DNA of 64,000 bases, from positions 2,046,001 to 2,110,000 of the forward strand of contig JANJXV010000153.1 of the NCBI GenBank assembly GCA_024803745.1, given 5' to 3'. The notes under the pieces were generated by a model, which had not been told where the DNA came from, made no database searches, and saw only the letters and a program-made list of their open reading frames with translations. The DNA is from Megascapheus bottae (taxonomy: Eukaryota > Chordata > Mammalia > Rodentia > Geomyidae). Shown piece after piece: positions 39,286 through 52,530 of this stretch. The translations under genes were made by a program, and so were the position numbers. The stretch's first letter is position 1, and every line of letters begins with the position of its first letter.

Positions 39286-39910
39286 CAATGGGCAAAATGC
39301 AGGAAGAGAAGGCACTGTGAAGCAAATGTGTTGTAAAGGATGAGGGCAATATTGACCCTTAAGTTTGGATCTTACCTAAGAAAGGCACCTTGAGCCTGAG
39401 ACCAGACTGGTAGTTGGGCCTAGTGGAAGACATTGGGATTGGACAAATAAAGTGTGCTGTATACTACATCCACATGTATATTGTGAGATTGGAGGAGAGA
39501 TTCAGCCTCCAGTATGTCTTTGGTGAGGTCTTTTGTGAGCAAGGATCTTTGGTCATTGGGCCCTGAAAGGTGACCCTGCCTCCCTCACAATGGAACAGAA
39601 TATGGAACCCTGGTAACCAAGCCACTGTAACTAACAACCAGCTCAAGCCAGCTCACTTGGCCTGTGGCTCAGGAGGAAGAAAGATGTTGCTGTGCTGTTG
39701 CCAAAGGTCAGGAAACTCGAGTCTCAGGCATGGAAGTTGTGGATGTATTACTCGAAGATGTACATGCTAGATCATTGCCAAGCCACAAATCCAGTATAAC
39801 AGAACTTTCTCTAAGAAGAAGGCCAGGAAAATCCAGGGCAACCAGATGAGGTAAATTTCTAAGAAGAAATGTATTTGACCCCATCATCCACCCCACACAC
39901 TACAACTTTC

Positions 39911-42900
39911 TTTTTTTTCATTTTTTTATTTTAATTAGTAAAAGGGTTAGATAATATTTGCCAGTTAGAAGGTGCATTAATTCACATACATTGATACCCT
40001 TTCACATGTCTTGGTACCCATTTCCCTCCAACCCCACACCCCCCACCCGTTTTGGTTTTCCCCCCTTCCCGATCAAATTTCAAATATCCAAATACAAATA
40101 AATTCAATATATCAGATAACAAAGTGAGATAGTATACCAATATGGGATAACCAAGGGACAGCAAGCGAGATGAGAGACAACATAGTACATTAAGGACAAC
40201 AATCATTCATTATATGGCTTTTGTGTCAATATCCTGGAGGTCCTTTCAATTAGCTTCACATTATATGGTCTTATATATGGCGTTTTGCTCTATAGACAAT
40301 CTCTGCTAGTAGAGCCCAAGGTTTCTACTGATTATGACGAATGAGGGAAACCACTGAGCCTAAGTTCCATTGAATCTGGCTTACTTCACTTAATATGATT
40401 TGTTCTAAGTCTTTCCATTTCCTAACAAATGGGGCGATGTCATTCTTTCTGACAGCAGCATAGAATTCCATTGTGTACAAATACCACAACTTGTTGATCC
40501 ACTCATCAACTGAGGGACATCTGGGTTGGTTCCATATCTTTGCTATGGTGAATAGTGCTGCAATGAACATTGTTGTGCTAATGGGTTTAGTATGCCCTTG
40601 TTTCTGGATTGTGGGGTAAATGCCAAGTACTGGAATTGCTGGGTCATAGGGGAGTTGTATGTTTAGCGTTTTGAGGCACTGCCGCACTGCTTTCCATAGT
40701 GGTTGAACGAGTTTGCACTCCCACCAACAGTGTAGTAGTGATCCCTCCTGACCACATCCCCTCCAGCATCTGTTGTCATTCGTTTTCCTGATCCTGGCCA
40801 TTCTAACTGGAGTTAGGTGGAATCTTAGACTTGTTTTGATTTGCATTTCTTTTATGACCAGAGATGTTGAGCATTTCTTCATGTGTCTATAGGCCATTTT
40901 TGTTTCTTCTTCAGAGAAGACTCTCTTTAAGTCTTTGGCCCATTTTGTAATGGGATGGGTGTTACTTTGGAGGTTAGTTTTGGAGTGATTCAATTTTTTG
41001 AGTTGTTGATATATTTTAGATATGAGGCCTTGTTCCGTTTTGGGTGGTGAAGATCTTCTCCCACTCTGTATGCTTCCTGATTAGTTTACTAGCTATATCC
41101 GTTGCCATACAAAAGCTCTGCAGTTTAATGCAGTCCCACTTATCCAGCCTTTCTCTGATTTGTTGTGATTCTTGGTCCTTATTAAGAAACTTTCGACCTG
41201 TGCCAAGGAGGCCTAGTGTATCTCCTATTCCTTCCTGTAAACTTTTCAGTGTGTCAGCTTTTACCTCCACGTCTTTGATCCATTTGGAGTTAATTCTAGT
41301 GCAAGGTGACAAAGAAGGATCCAACTTTAGTTTTCTGCAGGTGTTTAACCAGTTCTGCCAGCACAACTTGTTGAAGAGGCTATCTTTCTTCCATTCTATT
41401 TTTTTGGCTCCCTGGTCAAAGATTAGGTGGCCATAGGTCTGTGGTTTAATATCTGGGTCCGCAGTTCTACTCCATTGGACTTCAGGCCTGTTCTTTTGCC
41501 AGTACCAAGCTGTTTTGAGAATTATAGCTCTGTAATAGAGCCTTAAGTTTGGAATTGAAATTCCTTCAGCACTGTTCTTTCTGCTAAGAAGTGTTTTTGC
41601 TATACGGGGTCTTTTATTATTCCATATGAAATTTTGAATTGCCTCTTCTATGTCTTTAAAGAATGACATTGGGATGTTGATGGGTATTACATTGAATTTG
41701 TAGATAGCCCTTGGCAAGATTGTCATTTTCACAATGTTGATTCTTCCAATCCAGGAGCATGGGAGGTTTTTCCATTTCCTTAGTTCTGCTTTAATTTCCT
41801 TTTTTAGGGTTTTAAAGTTTTCATCTAAACGGTCCTTTACATTCTTAGTTAAGCTAATTGCTAGGTACTTTATTTTCTTTGTGGCTATTGTGAAAGGATT
41901 TTCTTTCCTGATTATTGCCTCGTTCCTCTCAGTGTTGGCGTAAAGTAAGGCAGTTGATTTGTGAGGGTTGATTTTATGGCCTGCTACCCTTCCAAAGCTT
42001 TGAATCAGCTCAAGGAGCTTGGGAGTAGAGTCTATAGGATTCTTTAAATACAGAATCATGTCATCGGCAAAGAGCGATAGTTTTATTTCCTCTTTCCCTA
42101 CTTGGATCCCCTTTATGCTTGCTTCTTGCCTTATTGCACTGCCTAGGAATTCTAGTACTATGTTAAAAAGGAGTGGAGAGAGTGGGCATCCTTGTCTCGT
42201 TCCTGATTTTAGAGGGAATGACTTTAGATCTTCACTATTAAGTATAATACTAGCAGTGGGTTTCTCATACACAGCCTTTATTACATTGAGAAATGTTCCA
42301 TGGATTCCTAGTTTCTCCACATCTTTTAACATAAAGGGGTTTTGGATCTTGTCAAATGCCTTTTCCGCATCTATTGAGACAATCATGTGATTTTATCCCT
42401 GCTCCTGTTGATGTGTTGAATTATATTAATTGATTTGTGTATGTTGAACCAGCTTTGCCTCCCTGTGATGAATCCAGTTTGATCATAGTGTATATTTTTT
42501 TGATGAGTTGTTGTAGATGGTTGGCCAGTATTTTGTTGAGAAGTTTTGCATCGAGGTTCATCAAAGAAATGGGTCTATAGATCTCTTTCTTTGATGAATC
42601 TCTGTCTGGTTTGGGGATGAGGGATATGCTGGCTTCACAGAATCAGTTTAGTAAAGAACCTTCATTTTCAATTTCGTTGAAGAGCTTGAGGAGTATTGGT
42701 GTGAGCTCTGCTTTGAAGACCTTATAGAATTCAGCTGTGAATATATCTGGCCCTGGGCTCTTTTTAAGTGGAAGTTGTCTAATTTCCATTTCTATTTCAG
42801 AGCTTGAAATAGGTCTGCTGAGTTGGGTTAGCTCTTCTTGGTTCAGTGTGGGTATATTAATATTTTCTAGGAATTCATCCATTTCTTCTAGATTCTCAAA

Positions 42901-45900
42901 TTCGTTGGCGTAAAGGTTTGAGAAGTATTCCCTCATGATATTCTGGATCTTGGTAATTTCTGTCGTGATATTACCATTTTCATCTGCGATTTTGTTTATT
43001 TCGATATGCTCTCTTCTTTTTTTGGTAAGATTTGCTAAGGGCTTGTCAATTTTGTTAATTCTTTCAACAACCAACTCCTTGTTTTGTTGATTCTTTCTAT
43101 AGTTTTTTTTATTCCAAATCATTTAATTTTGCTTTGATTTTAATAATTTGCTTTCTCCTAATGGGTTTAGGGTTGGTTTGTTGCTCTTTCTCCAGGAGGT
43201 TAAGGTGAGACATTAACTAGTTGGTTTGCCATTTTTCCAACTTGCTGTTGTAGGCACTCCACGCTATAAATTTTCCTCTGAGTACTGCTTTTGTTGTGTC
43301 CCTAAGGAGTTGATATTTGTGTGCTCCTTATTGTTAAATTTCATAAACAGTTGGATATCTGTTCTGATCTCTTCGATTACCCATTGTTTTTGATTCAACA
43401 ATGTGTGGTTCAGTCTCCATGAGTTACAGGGTTTTCTTTGGTTGAGATGTGTGTTCAGCTCCAATTTGATGCCTTTATGGTCTGAGAGTGTGCATGGAAT
43501 AATTTCAGTGTTTCTGAATCTGTCCAGGTTTGCTTCATGGCCTAGGATGTGGTCTATTTTGGAAAATGTTCCATGTGCTGCTGAGAAAAACGTATATTGT
43601 GGTGTTACTGCGTGGAATATTCTGCAGATGTCTGTTAGATCTTGTTGGTCTATATAGTTGTTCAGTTCTAAGGTTTCCCTGTTGAGTTTTTGCCTTGTTG
43701 ATCTGTCCATAGGTGAGAGTGGTGTGTTAAACTCACCAACAATCACTGTATTTCGATCTATGTATGGTTTCAGTGTAAGTGAAGTTTGGAGCTCCGGGAC
43801 TGGGTGTGTAAATATTTAGGATTGTTATGTCTTCCTGGAGGAAAGATCCCTTTAGTAGTATGTAGTAACCTTCTTTATGTTTTCTTACTAATTTTAGTTT
43901 GAAGTCTATTTTATCTGATATGAGGATGGCAACTCCAGCCTGTTTATGGTGGCAGTTAGCTTGATAGAGTTTATTCCAAACTCTCACTTTCAAAAGTTGA
44001 TGGTTTTTGGGTAAGATGTGTCTCTTGAAGACAGCAGAACGATGGCTCTTGTTTTTTCATCCAACTAGACAGCCTATGCCGTTTAATTGGAGAGTTAAAT
44101 CCATTGATATTGAGAGTTAGGATTGTGAGATATTTATTAGTTCCTAGCATTTTTAAAAGTGTTTAGTAGGGCCTGTGTCTTGACAGTTCTTGTTGTCCTT
44201 AGATGGTATGCTGTTTAGGTGCCATTTCTTTCCCTATGTTGCATTTATTTTGGTTTTCTATGTATAGAGCATCTTTGAGAATTCTCTGTAGTGTTGGTTT
44301 TGTTTCGACATATTGTTGCAGCTTTTCCCTGGAATGGAATGTTTTTATTGTTCCCTCAGTTATGAATGAGAGCTTTGCTGGCTACAGTATTCTTGGTTGG
44401 TAGTTATTTGATTTAAGGGCATGACATATATGCTTCCAGTCACTTCGTGCTAGCATGGTCTCTGCTGAGAAACCTGGGGTTATTCTGATTGGTTTTCCTT
44501 TATAGGTTACTGATCCCTTTTCCCTGGCTGCCTTTACGATCTTTTCTTTCATTTCTATTGATCCAGTCCGGATCACAATGTGGCGGTGGGATATTCTTTT
44601 CTGGTCAGGTCTGTTTGGGGTTCTAAAAGCTTCTCGTATCTGGATGGGCCTGCCCTTCTGGATATTTGGGAAGTTCTCTGAGATGATTCCCTGAAGTATA
44701 TTTCCAATACCATTGACCTCTTTCTCCACGCCCTCCTCAATACCAACTAGCCTTAAATTAGGCTTCCTAATTGCATTTTGGACCTTTTGAAGCGCTCTCT
44801 CATATTTCCTAGATTTGGATTGACTCATTTTCTGCTCTTTCTCTATAATAACTAAATAATCTTCAGCCCCGGAAATTCTCTCCTCTGCATTGTCTATCCT
44901 GCTATCAAAGCTATCTACTTTATTTTTCATCTCCCTTGCTTCTAATTACTCATTTTTGATGCCTTGCATCTCCTTTTTTAGATCATGTATGGATTTCTTT
45001 ATCTCCTTGATTTCCTTTTCAGTGGTTAGCTCAGTAGCTTTATTTTCTTTGGACATTTGCTGGAGTTTGGTCACGTTTTTATTTGTGGATTCATCCATGT
45101 TTATTTGAAAAACCTTTATTATGGCCTCCTTTATGGCTTCTTCTTTTTCACTTATCACCTTGTTTATGCTTTCCTCTTGTTCAGCTATGGCTTCCTCCAT
45201 TATCTCTTTCTTTATATTTTCACATTTTCCATTAAGGATGTTTATCAATTGCATTTGTGTAGCACTTGGAAGACTCTCCTCTAGGTTTGCAGTGACTGTT
45301 CCATTGTCTGTTTATATTGGGTGGGGGATGTTGTTTCTTGATTTGACATTTTTCTTGAGTTTATTTTTCTACCCATTTGAAATGGGAGCAAGATTACTAC
45401 TAAATACGGTTATAGTTTTTCAGATATAACCAACCTAGACCTCTGTAACTGGCAGACACTAGATGTTCACAAGTTTTGATTGGTATTATCACTCTTTCTT
45501 TTTGTGCACTTACAGACCCATCTAATACAACTACTGATAAGCGATTTATACCCAAAACAATAAGCCTCTCAATCCAATCTCTATTGTCGTTAAGTCCCTC
45601 TGAGCCTAGAGAATAATTAACCACCTACATATACAATATTGCTCAACAGCCATCAAGTGTAGATCCGTGCAGTATAAGGGTTGAAAGACGAGCAGAGGTC
45701 CAGAGATAGAATAAAAGAATGAGAGAGGTCAGGGGAGGTGCAATTGGATTAACGTAGGAGTGTAAGAATATTGTAGTAATGAAGAAAAGGTAGCGCATAA
45801 GGATAACTGACCTAAGTTGGTAAGTAGGTAGCATATTTGAGTACAAAGTTTGGAAAGTATTAGAATAAAACTTATGTGTTGCTGCACGACTAGCTCTTAG

Positions 45901-45935
45901 CCCAACCAGTGGCATCACAGTGGACCATGGGATGG
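39911..45935 (-). mobile_element. Full-length but inactive L1, copy B
   Basis: 6.0-kb minus-strand L1: 5' UTR 45935-45377, ORF1 about 45376-44382, ORF2 about 44140-40325, 3' UTR 40324-39933, A-rich tail 39932-39911. ORF1 has a TAA replacing a Gln codon near 44948 and a truncated coiled coil. ORF2 shows endonuclease pieces (43993-43264), reverse transcriptase with FADD at 42071-42060, and a Cys-containing C-terminal domain ([15 protein letters not shown]), in several frames. Domain order is complete and coding capacity is lost. Both flanks are inverted RALGDS-like DNA, so it is part of a tandem array rather than a simple insertion. Confidence 0.94.
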
Positions 45936-46849
45936 ATCTGTTTTTCTTGTCTACGTTGAGGGAAAGGGGTATTTCACAAGATGCAGAAGCGAAGATTTCA
46001 GAAGCAAATGCTGTGAGTGAAGTAGCTCTTAAAAAGCATTTTTATTTTCTTTTATCTTTCTGCCAGTCTTGGGGCTTGAATTCAGGGCCTGAGCACTGTC
46101 CTCGGGTTTTCTCAAGTCTAGCCCTCTGCCACTTGAGCCACAGTGCCACATCTAGATTTTCTATCTATGTGATACTGAACAATCAAACCCGATCTTCATG
46201 GATGCTAGGCAAGCACTCTACCACTATGCCAAACTCTCAACCCTGTCATAGTAATTATAGTCATCATCATCATATCAAAATGTCCTTTCTCCTACAAAGA
46301 TTGAACACTTATCTATGTGTGTAATGCTTTTTTTAAAATTTCACTAATTCTTCTGTGTTTTTCCTTCTTGCATTTTTTACACATGACAGCAAAGCTAATC
46401 ATCAGGAGAAAAGTGATTAGGATACAGAAATCTAATAATATCCTAGTAGATTGACGTAAAAAATATGTGCAAGATGCCCTGTGTGTTTGACCTAGTGGTA
46501 GAGTCCTTGGCTACCAAGCAGTAAGCCTCAGGTTTGATTCCTCATTACCACATACATAGAAAACCCTGCAAGTGGTGCTGTGGCTCGGTGGGACAGCTAA
46601 AGCCTAAAGAAAGCCCAAGAACAATGTTCACACTCTGAGGTCAAGTCCCAAGAGTAGCAAAAACAAAAAAAATTCAACAAGGGGCAAAATGCAGGCAGAG
46701 AAGGCACTGTAATGCAAATGTTTTGTAAAGGATGAGGGCAATATTGACCCTTAAGTCTGGATCTTACCTAAGAAAGGCTCCTTGAGCCTGAGACCAGACT
46801 GGTAGTTGGGCCTAGTGGAAGACATTGTGATTGGACAAATAAGGTGTGC
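45936..46849 (+). pseudogene. Inverted RALGDS-like 5' fragment, copy B, second
   Basis: Second tandem copy of the same fragment. It starts right after the 5' end of the full-length L1 and is broken at AAGGTGTGC, where it fuses to L1 reverse-transcriptase sequence with a 3-base overlap (TGC). The N-terminal exon part is lost. Confidence 0.88.
46038..46670. repeat. Two SINEs within inverted fragment, copy B second
   Basis: 46038-46245 minus and 46465-46670 plus repeat the pair at 38637-39285, as expected for tandem duplication of the whole L1-plus-fragment unit. Confidence 0.85.
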
Positions 46850-46899
46850 CTAGGAATTCTAGTACTATGTTAAAAAGGAGTGGAGGGAGTGAGCATCCT
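46847..46899 (-). mobile_element. L1 reverse-transcriptase scrap, copy B
   Basis: 53 bp of L1 (CCTAGGAATTCTAGTAC to GAGCATCCT) ending at the same base as the scrap at 10977-11125 but starting 95 bp later. This shows that A and B share the right border of the old array but lost different internal parts. Confidence 0.88.
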
Positions 46900-49800
46900 G
46901 AATGCTACCCCCTAGTACTTTAATGCAAAGCTTTGGGCTTTGGCATTTTAAGCACAATTCAACGCTCTGTTTTTTGCTGGTTAATTAGAGGTAAAAATCT
47001 TATGGAATGTATTGCGTGGCTGATTTTGAACTGGAATCCTCAGTTCTCAGCTTATCTTGAGTAGCTAGGATTACAGTACTTTTACAACATGTATGCTCAT
47101 ACACATTGCTTCTGATCCAAACACTCATTGTTCAATTTAACTAACAAGATGTGAGGAATGATGATTGACTGTAATTTACTAGATGGGATTCTAGTGAGTA
47201 TATATTTCCACTTCCACTCTGAAGCCAGGGAAATGTTTCTGGTACATGTTTCAACTATCTCCCAAAGAGGAAATAATATGTGAGTACATTTGGTAGTATT
47301 TCAGATAGGAGATGGACTTTGGTGTTTGGAACCTGTTGGGCAGAGTGTATCAGCTGGGGTGTGATAACAGAGATGATGTTTCAGACAGTAATATCTTCAC
47401 CCCAGACAGACTTAATCCAGATCCTTGGATTTCAGGCCTTGAGTAGATAGAATTACAAGTGTGAGCTGCCACCACCACCTGGTTCATTTTGGAAACCTTA
47501 ATTGCTTCTCATTTGTTCCTTTCCTTTTTTGGAAGATTGATCTAAGCTGGCTGATTGTGCATCACAATGAAGTGATTGGCCTCAGGAATTGCAAATATTT
47601 GTTTCATCAGCACGGAATGAATGAATTTGATCTAAACCCAATAGTATTTTCCTTCTGATAAATAGGGAACTTACTTATATCATTTTTACTTGCCTTTGCT
47701 TTCCCAAAGCAAGCAACATGTTTCTTAAAAACTATACTTCATGAGAATATTATAATTAGAAGCTATCTTCTGCACACTTCAGAATAGTCCTTGCATTTAT
47801 AAACTTATATTACAATATTAGGTAGAAGAATGGTGACTGTTAGTTTCATAACTACTTCATATGTTTTACTCTTTAAGGCTCATTAAGTCAAGAAGGGATT
47901 AAATACATTTATATAATAGTAGAACATAGCTCCTGCTGATTTGATGTGTGTGCAGATGATACACAGATTTATTAGGATTATTCAAAAGTTTTCTTCAAAT
48001 TTTCAGTAGTAGACTGCTATGCTAACTGGTAGGTGATAGTAATGATGCTGAAATTCTATGAATCAGCTATGATGCAGAATTTCAGGGGAGAGTATTTGCT
48101 AGGGACTTAATTTCTTAGACGCATATCAAGAATATTGAACTATAACACCAAATGATGGAGGACTCAGCGTCACATTTTGTTGTTTTATGCAAGTCCTGGG
48201 ACTTGAACCCAGGGCCTGAGAACTGTCCTTAAAAGTTTTTTTTTGCTTCAGGCTAGTGTTCTACCACTTTATCCACAGCTCCACTTCCAGATTTTTGGTA
48301 ATGAACTGTAAATCAGAATATCATGCAATTTGTTTGGGCTGGATTCAAACCTGATTCTGTGTAGATAGGATTCCAAGTGTGAGCGCACAGAGCCTGGCTA
48401 GTATCATTCATCATTCAAGTCATGGGACTGCAATTCTGCACCTGGGTCTTGTCACTGAGCTTTTCAGCTCAAGACTACTGCCCTATCCCTTGAGCCATAG
48501 GGCCACTTCTGGGTTTCTGGTGGTTAATTGGAGATAAGAGTCACATGGACTTCAGTGCCCAGGCTGACTTTGAACTGCTATCCTTGGATCCCAGCCTCTT
48601 GAGTAGGTACATTTACAAGTGTGAGCCACCATACCCGGGTAATTATTTTTTAAGTTAATTTATTTTGTTAAGTCAATATATAGTTGGCATACGGTTACAT
48701 AAGTAATGAACATATTTCTTAAGAAAATTGTTATCCCCTCCCTCATTTTTCTCTGTTTTCCTACCCTCAGCCCCCTCTCCACCCAGATTGTTCAGTTCAT
48801 TTCCGTTTAGTGTCTTCCAAGTATCACTGTTCAATTGGTTCACCCTTTTTCCTTTGTTTTTTTTTTTTTTACCATTTTATTATACCCTCTCCATTCCCCA
48901 AATCACATAAACCTATGTACAAGACACAGGGTACCCGAATTCAACACAGTGACTACAGAGAATAAAACTAAAGGGAAAAAGAAGAAAAGAGGTAAAAAGC
49001 AAAGAAAATGAAAGAACATCATACAGTACCTTAGAAGCAACAACACTGAAAAAACAAAACATAAACCTTGGGCTGAAAATGAAGCTTGCCTAGCATGTAT
49101 GAAACCCTGGATTCCATTCCTCAGCACCACATAAACAAAAAACTGGAAGTGCCACTGTGACTCAGCTGGTAGATTTCTAACGTTCAGCACAGAATGTCTC
49201 CAAGTGACAAAAATCTGTCACATTTAAGTCAGGCTTCAAAACTTTGCTAGGAACCAGTTATGTGATTTGGAATAAAGTCCAGTTTTCAAAAAATCACTAG
49301 CCAGGCGCTGGAGGGTCATAATTGTCATTCTACTAGCCAGGGAGAAGGTGATTCAAAGCCTTTGCAAGCAAAAAAAATGAAAACAAAAAACTGTAAGATT
49401 CTACTCTCCACTTATCCACCCAAAAACTAAGTGGAGTTGTGGCTAAAACTGGTACAGCATTAGCCTTGAGGAAAAAGAACTAAGAGACCTTGCCCAGGTC
49501 CAAAGTTCAACCTCCCCACCAAGAAAGAAAAAAAAGGAGTCCAGATACCTTAGTTTAAAAAGTATATCTGGATATCTTAGTAGATTTTTCTGATCTTTCC
49601 TCATTCATCTGATGGAACCACATAATCTTGATCCTGATCTGACTAAGAGCCTGCATTGTGCTTAATAAATTCATTCCACATATTCCAGTAGAATCTGGAC
49701 AGCTAACAGCGACTTACCAATGCTTTATTCTACGTTTAGGCCAGTATGTCTCCATACCATCTACACAGTCAGCTATATCATCTTTCCAGAAGTATCATTG

Positions 49801-50129
49801 AGTGTAGAACACTCAGAACTAAAATAATTGCATAAAGATGTAATAAAAACCCTTGATTCATTAAGAAAATTTCTGTACCACTTAGAGCAAGTGGTATTTA
49901 CCTCTAGCCTCTTTTTTAAAAAATTTGTTAACATTGAATTTTACATCATATTTCAAATGTCATGTTTAACCAACAAGTATTCAAGAAGGGAATCGCTATA
50001 CAATCACTGGCACATAGATTTTAGAATATAGTAAAAATTAAGCTGAGTCTTTGTATGTCATAGATACAGATTAATCTATAATAAAACACATGTCTATAGA
50101 GTGTATAGTCTATCCTAGATTTTTATGTC
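46900..50129. other. Spacer, copy B
   Basis: Partner of 11126-14369. SINEs at about 46940-47080, 47410-47475, 48170-48385, 48390-48645 (all -), then 49045-49190 and 49285-49520 (+). The remainder is unique and unrecognised. Confidence 0.7.
48650..49010 (-). mobile_element. LINE 3'-end-like sequence, copy B
   Basis: Partner of 12885-13250 with few substitutions and a short indel after CCATTCC. Confidence 0.45.
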
Positions 50130-50915
50130 TATGTAGTTATGTTTATATCTCCAAAATTATGTCCAGAACTTTGGGTATCAACTATTCAATCATCGCTCTA
50201 CTACCATTTGAAACTACTATCCATATATTAAGGATATCATGTACCTTTTGTTCCTTGGTCTTAACTTATCTCACTCAACAGGATTCACTCTAATTTCATC
50301 CACTACCCCAAAAATGCCATTGTTATTTTTTTCTGTGCAGATCTTCTTTTTATGTATTTATATTTATTGTAATTTATAGAAGGGTTACATTATATTCACC
50401 AGATAGAAGGTGCATTACTTCTCAAACTTTGATACCCCATGTAATGATATGGTCCCCATTTCCCTTCCCCTACCCCCATTCATGTTCATTTCCCCCCTTC
50501 CCTATCCAATTTCAAATAACCAATTAGGCACATATGAAATATATCAGAAAACAAGGTGAAATATTGTAACAATATGATATAACCAAGGGATAGCAAAAGA
50601 GATAAGAGAACACATAGTTCATTAAGGACAACAATCACAAATTATATGAGTTTTGTTTCTTTATCTTGGAGGTCCTTACATTTAGTGTCATACTATTTGT
50701 CACGATGTCTCTAGATTTTGTTCTATTGTAAATCTCTGGTAGCAGAGCCCAAGGTTTCTACTGAATTTGACAAATGAGGGAGTCTCTTGGGCCTATGTTC
50801 CTTTGAGTTTGGCTTACTTCACTTAATATGATTTTTTCCTTTTCATCCACTTCCCCGAGAATGCCATTATTTTATCTTGTCGGTTGGCTATATATCATTC
50901 CATTGTGTGTGTGTG

Positions 50916-50963
<48 letters not shown>

Positions 50964-51014
50964 CGTGTATCACATTGCATCTGGTTGTTTCCATCATCCA
51001 GCCTCATTTTCTAC
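50130..51014 (-). mobile_element. Older L1 remnant interrupted by younger L1 end, copy B
   Basis: Partner of 14370-15245. The younger L1 3' end lies at about 50345-50840, and the older remnant with the GT tract resumes after it. Confidence 0.65.
50904..50968. repeat. GT dinucleotide microsatellite, copy B
   Basis: GT tract with GTGCGTTT and GTGCGTGCGT interruptions. It is orthologous to 15143-15187 and differs in length and purity. Confidence 0.95.
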
Positions 51015-52150
51015 AGATATTTTTATAGTCTCTTTTTTATTTTCAGGGTAATGTATAGAGGGGTTACGATTACATTTACAGGTAGTGGACTGCATTACTT
51101 CTCACACATTTATTCCACTCCACATGTTTTTGTCCCCAGTTCCCTCTCCCCTCCCCTTCCCAATCATCTTGTTTCCCCCCTTCCCTTTCCTATTTGACAT
51201 AAACAAATAAACATATATACAATATGCCAGGGAAAAATCAGATACAGTAACAATCTGATATTAACCAAAGGGCAAAATAAGAGATGAGAAATAACATAGT
51301 AGATTAAGGACAAAAATCACACAAGATTAAGAGCAACGATGACACAAGATATAGCTCTTGTTGCCATATCCTAGAGATCCTTTCATTTAGTCTCATCCTA
51401 TATGACCTTATATACCTAGGTTTTTGAGTTATTGTAATCCTCTGCTAGGAGAGTCCTAGATGTGAACTAATTATTACAAATGAGGGAAACCATTGAGCTT
51501 ATGTTTCTTTGGGTCTGGCTGCTTCACTTAATATGAATTTTTCCAAGTCTTTCCATTTCCTTACAAATGGGGCGATGTCATTCCTTCTGATGGCAGCATA
51601 GCATTCCATTGTGTATAAGTACCACATCTTCTTGATTCAGTCATCTACTGAGTGGCATCTGGGTTGGTTTCATATCTTTGCTATGGTAAATAGTGCTGCA
51701 ATGAGCATCATTGTGGTAGTGGCTTTAGTATGTCCTTTTTTCTGGACAATTGGGTAGATGCCAAGTAGTGGATTTGCTGGATCATAGGGGAGCTCTATGT
51801 TCAGTCTTTTGAGGAACCACCACACTGCTTTCCCTAGTGGTTGAACGAGTTTACACTCACACCAACAGTGTAGGTGTGATCCCCCCTGGTCACTTCCCCA
51901 CCAGTATCTCTTATTAAATTTTTTGATAATGGCCATTCTGACTGGAGTCAGGTGGAATCTCAAAGTTGTTTTGATTTTCATTTCCCTTATTGCTAGAGAT
52001 ATGGAGCATTTCTTCATGTGTCTAAAGCCCATTTTAATTTTTTCTTCAGAGAATACTCTTTTAAGTCTTTAGCCCACCTTTTAATAGGATGGTTGTTTCT
52101 TTGAAGATTTGTTTGGGAGAGATTCATTTTTTTCAGCTATAGATATATTT
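51015..52150 (-). mobile_element. L1 3' end, copy B
   Basis: Partner of 15246-16390. The ORF2 C-terminus is better kept here: 52032-51670 is open for 120 codons and includes CKLVQPLGKAVWW and LPYDPANPLLGIYP. Confidence 0.87.
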
Positions 52151-52189
52151 TAGATAACTACATATATTTTTGTAGAAAAAAGAATGGAA

Positions 52190-52530
52190 GCCATCATGCT
52201 GGCTCACAACTTAATTTCAGCTACTTAGGAGGCTCAGGGCTTAGGATCACAGGTCAAAGCCAACCAGGGCCCTACAGTGTGTTAGATCAAACTCTGTGAA
52301 TATACAATGACTGTAAGAGGAATCTCACTGCCTGGGAATGTAGCCTAATGGTAGAGTGCTCACCTAGAATGCATGAAGACCTAGGTTCTATTCACCGGTA
52401 CCGCATATTCAGAAAAAAGCTAGAAGTGGCGCTGTGTTTCAAGAGGCAGAGCACTCACCTTGGGCAAGCGAGTCCAATGAAAATGTCTAGGCCCTGAGTC
52501 CAAGCCGTAGGACTGGCAAAAAGAAAAAAA
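52190..52530 (+). repeat. Two SINEs, copy B
   Basis: Partners of 16425-16770, ending AAAAAGAAAAAAAAG. Confidence 0.82.

Larger units (their letters stand above)
38535..39910 (+). pseudogene. Inverted RALGDS-like 5' fragment, copy B, first
   Basis: Partner of 5901-7268. The N-terminal exon lies at 39664-39849 (MAQEEERCCCAVAKGQE). It is flanked left by L1 5' sequence and right by the tail of a full-length L1. An ATC trinucleotide run sits at about 38865-38885. Confidence 0.88.

Noticed and set aside
50877..51197. Cys/Val-rich open frame
   Set aside because: It crosses the GT microsatellite and L1 3' UTR, with no protein-like pattern beyond the repeat.
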